Origin: Microbacterium flavum
Lineage (GTDB): Bacteria; Actinomycetota; Actinomycetes; Actinomycetales; Microbacteriaceae
Reading direction: 5' to 3'
DNA length: 64,000 bases
NCBI RefSeq assembly: GCF_018717645.1
Contig: NZ_JAFLHG010000001.1
Coordinates: forward strand, 186,001-250,000
A program made the translations under genes and the position numbers. The stretch's first letter is position 1. Each line of letters begins with the position of its first letter. The notes beneath the pieces are model-generated. The model made no database searches and was not told where the DNA came from. It saw only the letters and a program-made list of their open reading frames with translations. Of this stretch, positions 8,929 through 16,529 are shown in pieces.

Positions 8929-9000
8929 CCGAAAGCAGGGCGGATCGGACTTCGGTGACCGTCCCGGCCCCCGAACAGCCGATCGGCCCTGCTTTCCGCA
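8929..9000. repeat. Inverted repeat between convergent aminotransferase and Lrp genes
   Basis: Arms of 20 bases, 8929-8948 and 8979-8998, match in 18 of 20 positions around the core GAAAGCAGGGC, with a spacer of 30 bases. It lies between two convergent stop codons, so it could act as a two-way terminator, but the long spacer and lack of a T-run are unusual. Confidence 0.6.
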
Positions 9001-9038
9001 CGCGAGCGGCGGGGGCGGGCACAGGCCCGGCCGGCGGA

Positions 9039-9518
9039 TCAGAGCAACCCGCGCCCGTCGCGCAGGTCGAAGATCAGCTGCGTCTCGGTCGCGCGGACGA
9101 CGGGATGCACCGTGATGTGCTCGAGCACGATGTCACGCAGCGCCGCGGTGTCCTGCACCGCGACGTGGACGAGGAAGTCGTCGGCGCCGGCGACGTGGAA
9201 CACCTGCAGCACCCGCGGCGTCTCGGCGAGGGCGTCCGCGAGCGATCGCACGTTCGCGGGCGTGTGATTGGTCAGCCGCACGCGGATCATCGCCTGCAGG
9301 GGAAAGCCCATCGCGACCGGATCGATCCGCGCACGGGTGTCGCGGATGACGCCCCGCGCCCGAAGCGCACGCACGCGGTGCGCGCACGTCGACTCGGCGA
9401 TCTCGAGGCGCCGGGCGAGAGCGGTGTTGCTGACGTCCGCATCGACGGAGAGGATGCGGAGGATCGCCGCGTCGATGTCGTCGATCGGCATCCTGTCCTC
9501 GGATTGCGTTCTCACCAT
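9039..9518 (-). CDS. Lrp/AsnC family regulator
   Basis: A 159-residue feast/famine regulator. Residues 11-60 hold the N-terminal helix-turn-helix (IDAAILRILSVDADVSNTAL then RRLEIAESTCAHRVRALR), and the rest is the RAM ligand-binding domain with HVAGADDFLVHVAVQD, the hallmark turn. Such proteins form octamers and sense amino acids. Start could be ATG 9518 (GAGAGG 5 bases upstream) or ATG 9491 (MPIDDIDAA). It is divergent from a methionine-gamma-lyase-type gene, and the shared 112-bp region contains a 9-base inverted repeat, so it most likely controls that gene and itself, as known for other Lrp/PLP-lyase pairs. Confidence 0.93.
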   Translation of the reverse strand: MVRTQSEDRMPIDDIDAAILRILSVDADVSNTALARRLEIAESTCAHRVRALRARGVIRDTRARIDPVAMGFPLQAMIRVRLTNHTPANVRSLADALAETPRVLQVFHVAGADDFLVHVAVQDTAALRDIVLEHITVHPVVRATETQLIFDLRDGRGLL

Positions 9519-9548
9519 CTCGACCTCTCTCGCGCGTGCTCGAATTGA

Positions 9549-9586
9549 GGATTCCGGGCTCTTTGCTCATGATTCTGCCGGAATCC
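9549..9586. promoter_or_regulatory. Inverted repeat GGATTCCGG-N20-CCGGAATCC, likely Lrp operator
   Basis: A perfect 9-base inverted repeat with arms 9549-9557 and 9578-9586 lies in the divergent region between the Lrp gene and the lyase gene. The 29-base centre-to-centre spacing, close to three turns of the helix, suits binding by a multimeric Lrp protein. Confidence 0.5.
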
Positions 9587-9630
9587 ACGCATCTCGCGCG
9601 TATTCCTTCCCCAGAACGCAGGATGAGAGG

Positions 9631-10893
9631 ATGCGCGATGACCTCTGGCACCTCGACACCCTGGCCGTCCACGCCGGCCGCGACGACCTCGCGGCCCTCG
9701 GCGTGCACGCTCCGCCGATCGACCTCTCGACCACCAACCCCCTCCCCGACATCGACAGCGGCGGGGACTCGTACGAGGCGATGGCCGGAGGCGGACGCCC
9801 GCTCGCGGAGGGTGGGATGGTCTACGCGCGCCTGTGGAACCCGACGGTCGCCCGGTTCGAGGATGCCCTCGCCGCGCTCGAGCACGCGGATGCCGCGGCG
9901 GCGTTCGCCTCCGGGATGGCGGCGATGACGGCGGTCGTCATCGCCCACACCGTCTCGATCGGCAAGCCCCACGTCGTCGCGGTGCGGCCGCTCTACGGCG
10001 GCACCGACCACCTGCTCGGATCCGCGATGCTCGGCACCGAGGTCACCTTCTGCCGCGAGGGCGAGGTCGCGGCCAGCATCCGCCCCGACACCGGCCTCGT
10101 GGTTCTCGAGACCCCGGCGAACCCCACGCTCGAGCTCGTCGACATCGCCGCGGTTGTGGCGCAGGCGGGAGATGTGCCGGTCGTCGTCGACAACACGTTC
10201 GCGACCCCGGTGCTGCAGAACCCGCTGGACCTCGGGGCGGCCATGTCGTTGCACAGCGCGACGAAGTACCTCGGCGGACACGGCGATGTGGTCGCCGGCG
10301 TTGTCGCCGGGCCCTCTGCCACGATCGCGGCCCTGCGCCGCGTCCGCGCGATCACGGGCGGCCTGCTGCATCCGCTCGGCGCCTACCTCCTTCACCGCGG
10401 CCTGCCGACGCTTCCGCTCCGGATGGAGCGTCAGCAGACGTCGGCGCAGCGGATCGCGGCCTGGCTCGCGGATGATCCCGCCGTCGCCGAGGTGTTCTAC
10501 CCCGGGCACGACGGGGATCCGCGCGGTCTCCTGCAGCGTCAGATGCGGGGTACCGGCGCCATGGTCTCGGTGCGGCTTCGGGGTGGGGCGGCGGCGGCAT
10601 CCGCCCTCACCGGCGCGGTGCGCCTGTTCACCCACGCCGTCTCCCTCGGCGGGGTCGACTCACTCATCCAGCACCCCGCCGCGCTCACGCACCGCCCGGT
10701 TCCGATCGAGGCCCGCCCGGGCGCGGACATCGTACGGCTCTCGATCGGACTCGAGGATGCCGGGGACCTCATCGCAGACCTCGACGCGGCGCTGCGCGCC
10801 TCCGCCGAGCCATCCCGGCGCGCGTCTGCGCCCTCGTCCCCGGGCGCATCGGAGGGACATCTTGTGGGGGTTTCCGGCGCACGCGCCCACTGA
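9631..10893 (+). CDS. Cys/Met-metabolism PLP enzyme, methionine gamma-lyase type
   Basis: A 420-residue protein of the cystathionine-gamma-synthase/methionine-gamma-lyase family. It begins LDTLAVHAGRDD and has the PLP lysine in SLHSATKYLGGHGDVVAG (near residue 210), with VVDNTFATPVLQNPLDLGA just before. These enzymes cleave or exchange the gamma substituent of methionine, homocysteine or cystathionine. The pairing with a divergent Lrp regulator favours a degradative lyase over a biosynthetic synthase, but the substrate is an inference. ATG 9631 places the conserved LDTLAVHAG at residue 8; AGGA is 7 bases upstream. The last 40 residues are a divergent tail and the stop codon begins a 20-base tandem repeat. 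Confidence 0.85.
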   Translation: MRDDLWHLDTLAVHAGRDDLAALGVHAPPIDLSTTNPLPDIDSGGDSYEAMAGGGRPLAEGGMVYARLWNPTVARFEDALAALEHADAAAAFASGMAAMTAVVIAHTVSIGKPHVVAVRPLYGGTDHLLGSAMLGTEVTFCREGEVAASIRPDTGLVVLETPANPTLELVDIAAVVAQAGDVPVVVDNTFATPVLQNPLDLGAAMSLHSATKYLGGHGDVVAGVVAGPSATIAALRRVRAITGGLLHPLGAYLLHRGLPTLPLRMERQQTSAQRIAAWLADDPAVAEVFYPGHDGDPRGLLQRQMRGTGAMVSVRLRGGAAAASALTGAVRLFTHAVSLGGVDSLIQHPAALTHRPVPIEARPGADIVRLSIGLEDAGDLIADLDAALRASAEPSRRASAPSSPGASEGHLVGVSGARAH

Positions 10894-10930
10894 ACGCAGG
10901 GCGCGGCCGGTGAACGCAGGGCCCGGCCCG
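10891..10930. repeat. Two tandem copies of a 20-base unit after lyase stop
   Basis: Units TGAACGCAGGGCGCGGCCGG (10891-10910) and TGAACGCAGGGCCCGGCCCG (10911-10930) match in 18 of 20 positions. The first begins with the stop codon of the upstream gene. A similar 20-base tandem duplication occurs at 32839. Confidence 0.65.
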
Positions 10931-10952
10931 CGGCCAGGCCCCGCCCGCGATC

Positions 10953-12095
10953 TCAGAGGGTGCGAGCGAAGGGGTCGAACCCCTCCGGCAGAAGCGGAAC
11001 CGGCGCCACCGTCGAGGAGATCCGCACCGTCTCGCCGGAGGCGGCGGCATCCTGGGCCGAGAGCATCACGTCGAGCACGTGCGCACCGAGCTCACCCGTC
11101 GCGATGTGCGGGCGGTCCGCCGCGATCGCGCGGGCCATGTCGAGCACCCCGATACCGCGGCCCGTGAGGGCGCCCTGCTCGGGGATCTCGATCCAGCGCT
11201 GCTCGCCGCGGTCCGCGTCGGAGATGGAGCCCAGGGGCTTCACGACGGCGATGCGACCCGAGAACATGTTGGGGTCGGGGAGGACCATCGACCCCTCCGA
11301 CCCGTGGATCTCGGCGACGCCGGCCCGCTCGAGGGCGGAGTCGAAGCTCAGCAGGTGGGTGCCGTGCTGGCCGCCTGCGAAGGAGGTCAGCACCTGAACT
11401 GTCGAGGGAACCTCGACCGGGAAGGTCTCTCCCGCCCTCGGGCCGGTGCGGATCGTCCGCTCGAGCTGCGGCCGTGAGCCGCGTGCCGCGACGGCGTCGA
11501 TCGGCCCGAGGAGGCTGACGAGCGCCGAGAAGTAATACGGCCCCATGTCCAGGAGGGGCCCCGCGCCGTTCGCGAAGAGGAAGGCGGGCTCCGGATGCCA
11601 GGCATCCGGACCCTGCGTCTGGAACGTGGTCTGCACGAACAGCGGCGTGCCGATCGCCCCGTCGGCGATGGCACGCTTCGCCGTCTGGAACCCGGGGCCG
11701 AGGAGCGTGTCGGGCGCCGCGCCGATGCGCAGGCCGCGCTCGTCCGCGAGCGCGAGGAGGTCACGCGTGGCGTCGCGGTCGAGGCCGATCGGCTTCTCCG
11801 TCCAGACGTGCTTGCCGGCCTCGAGCGCTGCACGCGAGACCGCCACGTGGACAGCGGGGATCGTGAGGTTCACCACGAGGTCGACCTCGGGGTTGGCCAG
11901 CACGTCCGCGGCGGTACCCCACGCGCGGACCGAGAACTCCTCCGCCTTCGCCCGCGCCCGCTCGGGAACGAGGTCTCCGACCGCGACGACGTCGATGTCG
12001 GGGAACGACGTCAGGTTCTCCAGGTACGTCTGGCTGATGACGCCCGTGCCGATGATGCCGACGCCGAGCCGCCGAGTGGCCTCCGCGGCGCTCAT
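10953..12095 (-). CDS. Gfo/Idh/MocA family oxidoreductase
   Basis: A 380-residue NAD(P)-dependent sugar or polyol dehydrogenase. The dinucleotide fold is LGVGIIGTGVISQTYLENL at residues 10-28, and the catalytic-type lysine lies in GKHVWTEKPIGLD, the usual EKP motif. The C-terminal alpha/beta domain has the expected length. It overlaps the upstream sugar isomerase/epimerase gene by 4 bases (ATGA), so the pair is co-translated; such pairs convert inositols, keto-sugars or glucosides by oxidation and keto-enol isomerisation. No transporter is next to them. The C-terminus FARTL and PLLPEGFDPF are typical of actinobacterial members. The true start at 12095 is fixed by the overlap. Confidence 0.92.
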   Translation of the reverse strand: MSAAEATRRLGVGIIGTGVISQTYLENLTSFPDIDVVAVGDLVPERARAKAEEFSVRAWGTAADVLANPEVDLVVNLTIPAVHVAVSRAALEAGKHVWTEKPIGLDRDATRDLLALADERGLRIGAAPDTLLGPGFQTAKRAIADGAIGTPLFVQTTFQTQGPDAWHPEPAFLFANGAGPLLDMGPYYFSALVSLLGPIDAVAARGSRPQLERTIRTGPRAGETFPVEVPSTVQVLTSFAGGQHGTHLLSFDSALERAGVAEIHGSEGSMVLPDPNMFSGRIAVVKPLGSISDADRGEQRWIEIPEQGALTGRGIGVLDMARAIAADRPHIATGELGAHVLDVMLSAQDAAASGETVRISSTVAPVPLLPEGFDPFARTL

Positions 12096-12916
12096 GCGAC
12101 GAACCCGCCGTCGCGCAGGAAGGCGAGAGAGGCGGCGACGTCGGCGAACACGTCGCCCGGGGCCTTGTCGTACTCGATCACGGCGTAGCGGATCGCGGTC
12201 CCGGCACGGAGCGCCTCGGCGAGGGGGACGTCGCCTTCGCCGGCGCGGCGCTGGTCGAGCGAGTCCGAGCCGAACTCCGGTGCTCCCTGAGCCCACGGGT
12301 TGGATGCCGGGACGACGCCGTCCTTGACGTGCACGGCGGTGAGCCGATCGCCGAGGCGCGCGACGAGCGCGGGGACATCCTGGCCGCCGGTGAGCGCCCA
12401 GAACAGGTCGAGTTCGAGCTCGACCCGCGGGTCGGCGAGGGAGACGAAGCGCTCGTACGCGGAGACGCCGTCGAAGCTCGCGATGAACTCCTGTGCGTGG
12501 TTGTGGTAGCCGACGGACAGCCCGAACCCCTGCGCGGTCTCGGCGAGCGCGTTCAGGCGCTCCGCGATGTCGAGGACGCCGTCCTCGGTGAGCCAGCGCT
12601 CGGGGGCGACGAACGGGTCGATGACGGTGCGGATGCCGATCTGTGCAGCGGCCTCGAAGACGACCTCCGGCGCGGGGGTGGGGATCGACCCGTCCGGCGT
12701 CCACAGCTCGTCGGTCAGGAGGGGGGCGTGCCCCGTCGGTGAGGCGAGACCGGATGCGTCGAGGGCGGCGCGGATCTCGGCGGGGCGCGAGACGAAGTCG
12801 AACGCCTCGACGTTGCGCAGGCCGGTCGCCGCGAGCGCGTCGAGCGAGCCCTGCATGTCGGCGGAGAACTCCTTCGCCAGCGAGTAGAGCTGGACCGAGG
12901 CTTCGGGAAGGGTCAT
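12092..12916 (-). CDS. Sugar phosphate isomerase/epimerase (AP endonuclease 2-like TIM barrel)
   Basis: A 274-residue xylose-isomerase-like TIM barrel. Metal ligands expected in the family are seen in SVGYHNHAQEF (His), VELELDLFWALTGG (Glu/Asp) and LTAVHVKDG (His), and YAVIEYDKAPGD near the end carries the last Glu. These enzymes isomerise or epimerise keto-sugars or inosose intermediates with a divalent metal. ATG 12916 has AAGGACG six bases upstream and was preferred over an upstream in-frame start at 13006. It is the first gene of a two-gene operon with the Gfo/Idh/MocA oxidoreductase. The 262-bp region ahead, shared with the divergent alginate-lyase-type gene, has a near-palindrome at 13005-13026. 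Confidence 0.88.
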   Translation of the reverse strand: MTLPEASVQLYSLAKEFSADMQGSLDALAATGLRNVEAFDFVSRPAEIRAALDASGLASPTGHAPLLTDELWTPDGSIPTPAPEVVFEAAAQIGIRTVIDPFVAPERWLTEDGVLDIAERLNALAETAQGFGLSVGYHNHAQEFIASFDGVSAYERFVSLADPRVELELDLFWALTGGQDVPALVARLGDRLTAVHVKDGVVPASNPWAQGAPEFGSDSLDQRRAGEGDVPLAEALRAGTAIRYAVIEYDKAPGDVFADVAASLAFLRDGGFVA

Positions 12917-13004
12917 GGCACGTCCTTCTGGGATACGTCGTTGTGGGATGCCGCGCAGCGCTGCGCGCGGCGAGGCAGCTGCGCCGCCAGCGACGATACT
13001 CCAC

Positions 13005-13026
13005 AAAACCTCCGAGTGGAAGTTTT
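13005..13026. promoter_or_regulatory. Near-palindrome AAAACCTCC-gagt-GGAAGTTTT, putative operator
   Basis: A 22-base element with 8 of 9 paired positions in each arm. It is an AT-rich island in GC-rich DNA between the divergent isomerase and alginate-lyase-type genes, and is likely bound by a regulator encoded elsewhere. Confidence 0.45.
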
Positions 13027-13178
13027 ATCCCGGGTATGAGATCGGTATGGACCCGATGCCGGCCCGTCCCTATGCGACGTCCGCGACATATTCTGCGGAG
13101 GGCGCCTGGGCCGGACCACACCCGCCGCCACGGCGAGACGGCCCCGTCGCCGTCCACCCGAGGAGCGAGGATCTGTCG

Positions 13179-14843
13179 ATGAGAGGACTGTGGGCCGGTC
13201 TGGTCGCCGGCGTGGCCGCCGTGGGGGTCGTCGTCGTCATCCTCGGCTCGGGCCTGATCGCGGGCGGCTCGGCCGGCCGGGCGGCGTACCTCGACGGCGA
13301 CCAGCCCACGATCTCGGCCGCCGGCTTCACTCACCCCGGCGTCTTCCTCGGACTGCCGCAACTCGAAGCGGTCCGCCGGAGGATCGCCGCGGGCGAGGAG
13401 CCCCAGGCATCGATCTACTCCGAGCTCACGGGGCCCTCCGGCGCCTCCCTGGTGAACCGTCGGCCCGTGTGGAGCGTCTACGCCGACGCCCACGACCTGT
13501 CCGCGCCCTGCGCGCCCGAGAGCCCCCAGGGGTGCGTCATGGATGCGGGCTACGTCACCACGCCCGGGGGACGCCAGCACACCGACGCCGCCAAAGAGAA
13601 CATGAGCACGCAGATCGACAGCGCCTACCTGAACGCGCTCCTGTATTACTACTCGGGCGGAAAGGAGGTGTACGCGCAGAACGCCATCCGGATGCTCAAC
13701 GCCTACGGACACAGCTTCCGAGGGTTCACCTCGACGCCCGCGAACAATCACTCCGGCGACCTGTTCGCCGGATGGATGGCGGAGACCCTCGTCCGCGCTG
13801 CGGAGATCATCCGCTACACGTATACGCCGAGCTCGGGGAGCACCGCGTTCGATGTGAGCGCGTTCGAGTCGATGCTCCGAACCGCATTCGTGCCCCGGCT
13901 CGAGAACGGGGGCCCGGATGTCAACAACTGGCGCACCAGCGCCACGGACGGGCTGATGAATGTCGCGGTGTTCCTCGACGATCGCGGCCTCTACGACCAG
14001 GCGCTGTCCCTGTGGCGAGACGTGACGCCGTCGTACATCTACCTGGCGAGCGACGGCCCCCGGCCTGCGTCGCTCATGGGCGGGTCCGCGGCGGACCTCG
14101 ATTGCCGCTGGGCGCACGACTATTCCGCGCACTGCACGTCGAACCCGAAGACGGCGCCGGGGATGACCTATCAGAACGGTCAGAACATGGAGATCTGCCG
14201 GGACATGTGGCATTCATCCGCCGGCGTCGGCGGCATCGTCAACGCGGCGGAGACGGCCTCGCTCCAGGGGGACGATCTGTACGGGGAACAGCGCACGCGG
14301 ATCATGACCGGCATCTCCTACATGCTCCAGCTCAGTCAGAGCATCTCCGCATCCGGCTACCCGCACGACTTCTGCGCCGGCGCCGCGAAGTACCACGGCG
14401 AAGATCCCGCCGGCAACGCGTTCCCCACGCAGTGGGACGCGACGGCACCGCTGTCGGCGGTGGTCGCGTACAACCACTACGCCACGCAGGACGGTCTCGC
14501 CTTCCCCACCGTGAGCATCCCGGGGTGGTCGGATACCTATCCGGGCGGCGACCCCGTGGCCGCCTACATCGCCGCGCACCGCTCCGGCCCGACCGATGTC
14601 GAAGGCTACGTCACGGCGTGGCAGGTGCTCACGCACGCGGACGTCGGATCCGGCATCGGGCCGACGCCTCCGACCGGGGATGGCTCCCCGGGGCCGACAC
14701 CGGCGACGCCGTCGCCGAGTCCCTCGGGAGCCGTCGGTCGCGCGGGACGCCGGAGAAGAACGAAGACCCCCGGTCTCCCGGAGGTCTCGTCACTGTCTCA
14801 ACACAGTGTGCGCCCGAAGGGACTCGAACCCCTAACCTTCTGA
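13179..14843 (+). CDS. Exported alginate-lyase-fold protein with read-through C-terminus
   Basis: A 554-residue protein with an N-terminal signal or anchor (LWAGLVAGVAAVGVVVVILG, residues 4-23). Residues about 45-470 match the alginate-lyase (Pfam05426-type) toroid: FTHPGVFLGLPQLEAVRRRI, YAQNAIRMLNAYGHSF, and NMEICRDMWHSSAGVGGIVN, the family's Glu-x-x-Arg-Asp-x-x-His signature. It probably cleaves an acidic polysaccharide outside the cell; alginate itself is not proven. AGGAGCGAGGA precedes the ATG. The C-terminus is odd: after a Pro/Ser/Thr-rich linker the frame runs through the terminator hairpin of tRNA-Arg and into the antisense of the tRNA, ending SVRPKGLEPLTF. The natural stop has probably been lost. 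Confidence 0.85.
   Translation: MRGLWAGLVAGVAAVGVVVVILGSGLIAGGSAGRAAYLDGDQPTISAAGFTHPGVFLGLPQLEAVRRRIAAGEEPQASIYSELTGPSGASLVNRRPVWSVYADAHDLSAPCAPESPQGCVMDAGYVTTPGGRQHTDAAKENMSTQIDSAYLNALLYYYSGGKEVYAQNAIRMLNAYGHSFRGFTSTPANNHSGDLFAGWMAETLVRAAEIIRYTYTPSSGSTAFDVSAFESMLRTAFVPRLENGGPDVNNWRTSATDGLMNVAVFLDDRGLYDQALSLWRDVTPSYIYLASDGPRPASLMGGSAADLDCRWAHDYSAHCTSNPKTAPGMTYQNGQNMEICRDMWHSSAGVGGIVNAAETASLQGDDLYGEQRTRIMTGISYMLQLSQSISASGYPHDFCAGAAKYHGEDPAGNAFPTQWDATAPLSAVVAYNHYATQDGLAFPTVSIPGWSDTYPGGDPVAAYIAAHRSGPTDVEGYVTAWQVLTHADVGSGIGPTPPTGDGSPGPTPATPSPSPSGAVGRAGRRRRTKTPGLPEVSSLSQHSVRPKGLEPLTF
14764..14787 (-). terminator. Intrinsic terminator of tRNA-Arg
   Basis: On the minus strand a 10-base stem (AGACCTCCGG / CCGGGGGTCT, one G-T pair) with loop GAGA is followed by TCGTTCTT, downstream of the tRNA-Arg 3' end. 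A second 6-base hairpin lies at 14791-14808. Confidence 0.7.
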
Positions 14844-14881
14844 TCCGTAGTCAGATGCTCTATCCATTGAGCTACGGGCGC
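14809..14881 (-). tRNA. tRNA-Arg (anticodon ACG)
   Basis: A full 73-base cloverleaf on the minus strand. The acceptor stem is GCGCCCG/CGGGCGC with discriminator A; the D arm contains AGCTCAATGGATAGAGC; the anticodon stem-loop is TCTGACTACGGATCAGA, giving ACG; the T arm contains GGTTCGAGTCC. CCA is not encoded. A terminator hairpin follows at 14764-14787. The 3' part is overlapped on the opposite strand by the end of the alginate-lyase-type reading frame. Confidence 0.96.
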
Positions 14882-14946
14882 ATGCCTTCCGTGCGGAAGG
14901 CCGTGGAACAGCTTAGCGCACGCCGCACCGCGGGGCGAATCGAGCT

Positions 14947-15597
14947 CTACTCCAGCTCGCCCGGGTCGACCCCTCGAGCAGGGGCGCCGCCGTCGGTCAC
15001 GATGTCCGGGAGTTCGCCGGCCGCGTGCAGAGCCCGCTGCGACGAGGCGGTGCGCCGCTGCGCGCGCAGCTTCGGCAGATCGACGAGTCGCAGGGCCTGC
15101 ATGCGCGCCTTCCGCATGCGGTCGTAGTCGGGTTCGAGATCGGGGCGGGATGCCTCGATGCGCAGCGTCCGGTCGATGTTCTTCGCGACCTCCGACCACG
15201 CGGCATCCCGCGCATCGGAGACGAGAGCGCGGAGCTCGGCCTCGTCCGCCGCGCGCTGACGCAGCTCGCTCGCGACGTGGAGCGACTGCTTCTCACGGCG
15301 GCGGAGGTTGCGCACATCGCGCGCCCGATAGTCGTGCGTCCCGTCCGACTCGTAGTGGCGCCCGCGGGCGCGCCGGCGGTCGGCCGCGGCCCGGGCGGCA
15401 TCCGCCTCGGCCTCCTCCGCGAGCATCTCGAGCGCGTCCTTCGCGGCGGAGGTGTAGCGATCAGCGTCGAAGTCCTCGCCGTCGGCCAGGATGTGCACGA
15501 GGATCGTGTTCTTCAGGCTCAACCGAGTGGCCGCGGAGGCGATGTAGAGGCCTTCGGCGACGACATCGCGCGTGCGCACCCGATTCTTCTTCGCCAC
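14947..15597 (-). CDS. Conserved actinobacterial hypothetical protein
   Basis: A 216-residue, highly charged, mainly helical protein without membrane segments. It begins AKKNRVRTRDVVAEGLYIAS and has long Arg/Ala/Glu-rich helices in the middle (residues 70-130), which may form coiled coils. Related proteins are sometimes labelled asparagine synthase, but no synthetase motif (PPi-loop SGGxDS or N-terminal Cys) is present, so I reject that label. The start GTG at 15597 has GAGGGGG five bases upstream. It stands between tRNA-Arg and a palindromic terminator and appears to be a single-gene unit. Confidence 0.75.
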   Translation of the reverse strand: MAKKNRVRTRDVVAEGLYIASAATRLSLKNTILVHILADGEDFDADRYTSAAKDALEMLAEEAEADAARAAADRRRARGRHYESDGTHDYRARDVRNLRRREKQSLHVASELRQRAADEAELRALVSDARDAAWSEVAKNIDRTLRIEASRPDLEPDYDRMRKARMQALRLVDLPKLRAQRRTASSQRALHAAGELPDIVTDGGAPARGVDPGELE

Positions 15598-15641
15598 GGA
15601 ACCCCCTCGAGTCGATCCTAGGCAACCGGGTCCGTCACCAG

Positions 15642-15673
15642 CGACGGGGAGGGCGGATCCGCCCTCCCCGTCG
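15642..15673. terminator. Perfect 32-base palindrome, likely terminator
   Basis: CGACGGGGAGGGCGGA at 15642-15657 is followed directly by its exact complement to 15673, with no spacer. It lies just downstream of the DUF5684-type gene on the minus strand and upstream of the hypothetical gene. It probably folds into a stem with a small forced loop and ends transcription, though there is no T-run. Confidence 0.6.
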
Positions 15674-15727
15674 ACGGACGAGCGTGTCGCTCCAGGATGC
15701 CTCGCAGGCGGCCCCGGGAGAGCGTGC

Positions 15728-16111
15728 TCAGACCGGGCGCGTGTAGCGGTCGGAGCTGAATCCGATGATGAAGTAGCCGATCGGGGCGATCAGCCAGAGG
15801 AGGAAGATCGAGAAGACGGCGCCGTGGTCGAACGCCCTTCCGATCCGGAGCGCCACGATGATCGCGAACACGATGTTCACGATCGGGATCAGGGCGAGCA
15901 GCCCCCACCAGGCGGAGAACCCGGCGACCTTCACGAGGAAGAACCAGTTCACGATCGGGATCAGGGCGAGGATGCCCGGATAGCCCGCCTTCGTGAAGAC
16001 CTTCCACATCGCGATGGCGAGGAGGATGTAGTAGGCGATGCCGATGATCGTGCCCGCGGTGCCGCCGAAGGCGTTCTGCCATTGATCCAGGGTGGTGTTG
16101 TCGACGTCCAT
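15728..16111 (-). CDS. Small four-helix membrane protein, DUF5684 type
   Basis: A 127-residue protein with four predicted membrane segments: GTIIGIAYYILLAIAMWKVF, then two short helices around ALIPIVNWFFLVKVAGFSAW and ALIPIVNIVFAIIVALRIG, and SIFLLWLIAPIGYFIIG at the end. The twice-repeated ALIPIVN motif and GYPGILALIPIVNWF are the signature of the DUF5684 family, which includes some signal-peptidase-I-associated proteins; function unknown. ATG 16111 is chosen because TAGCAT lies 13 to 8 bases before it; ATG 16120 and GTG 16135 are alternatives. It is divergent from the small hydrophilic CsbD-like gene. Confidence 0.78.
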   Translation of the reverse strand: MDVDNTTLDQWQNAFGGTAGTIIGIAYYILLAIAMWKVFTKAGYPGILALIPIVNWFFLVKVAGFSAWWGLLALIPIVNIVFAIIVALRIGRAFDHGAVFSIFLLWLIAPIGYFIIGFSSDRYTRPV

Positions 16112-16118
16112 GACGCTC

Positions 16119-16124
16119 ATGCTA
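16119..16124 (-). promoter_or_regulatory. -10 hexamer TAGCAT, promoter of DUF5684 gene
   Basis: TAGCAT on the minus strand is 13 to 8 bases before ATG 16111 and overlaps the alternative ATG at 16120, which favours the shorter protein. Confidence 0.45.
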
Positions 16125-16224
16125 GGGGGTAGCACGGCATCGATCCATGATCAACCCCCTCCGCGCCGTTCGGCGTGTCCGTAGTGTGGAACGCGCATCA
16201 CTTCCTCTCTGAAAGGAGCGCGAC

Positions 16225-16428
16225 ATGGGTTTTCTGGACGACGCGAAGGAGACCGCCGAGACGGCGGGACGAAAGATCAAGGAAGGCTTCGAGGACACGA
16301 AGGATCGCATCGGCGACAAGGTCGACGAGGCGAAGGCCGACGCTGACGTGAAGCGCGCCGAAGCGGAGCGCGACTCCGTCGAGAAGCGCAACGACGTGAA
16401 GGCGAAGCTGCGCGGAGACGACGAGTGA
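16225..16428 (+). CDS. Small CsbD-like hydrophilic helical protein
   Basis: A 67-residue protein made almost wholly of charged amphipathic helix (DDAKETAETAGRKIKEGFED, then KVDEAKADADVKRAEAER), without Cys or aromatic core. The composition and the repeated K-D-x-x-G/A pattern resemble CsbD and other general-stress or hydrophilin-type proteins; the family assignment is tentative. A clear AAAGGAG lies 7 bases before the ATG, so translation is probably strong, and a good terminator follows at 16484, so it is a single-gene transcript of the kind expected for a stress protein. Confidence 0.7.
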   Translation: MGFLDDAKETAETAGRKIKEGFEDTKDRIGDKVDEAKADADVKRAEAERDSVEKRNDVKAKLRGDDE

Positions 16429-16483
16429 TCCTCTGATCCGACCTGTACCTGCCCGGCGTCACTGACGCCGGTGCACAAGCGAG

Positions 16484-16513
16484 GGGCCTCGGAGAGTACT
16501 CCGGGGCCTTTCT
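16484..16513 (+). terminator. Intrinsic terminator after CsbD-like gene
   Basis: A 10-base stem (GGCCTCGGAG / CTCCGGGGCC with one T-G pair), loop AGTA, followed by TTTCT. It ends just before the convergent aldose-epimerase-type gene and may serve both. Confidence 0.75.
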
Positions 16514-16529
16514 GCGTGCCCGAGAGCCG

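Noticed and set aside
14947..15597. Asparagine synthase label
   Set aside because: No N-terminal Cys, no SGGxDS loop and far too short at 216 residues.
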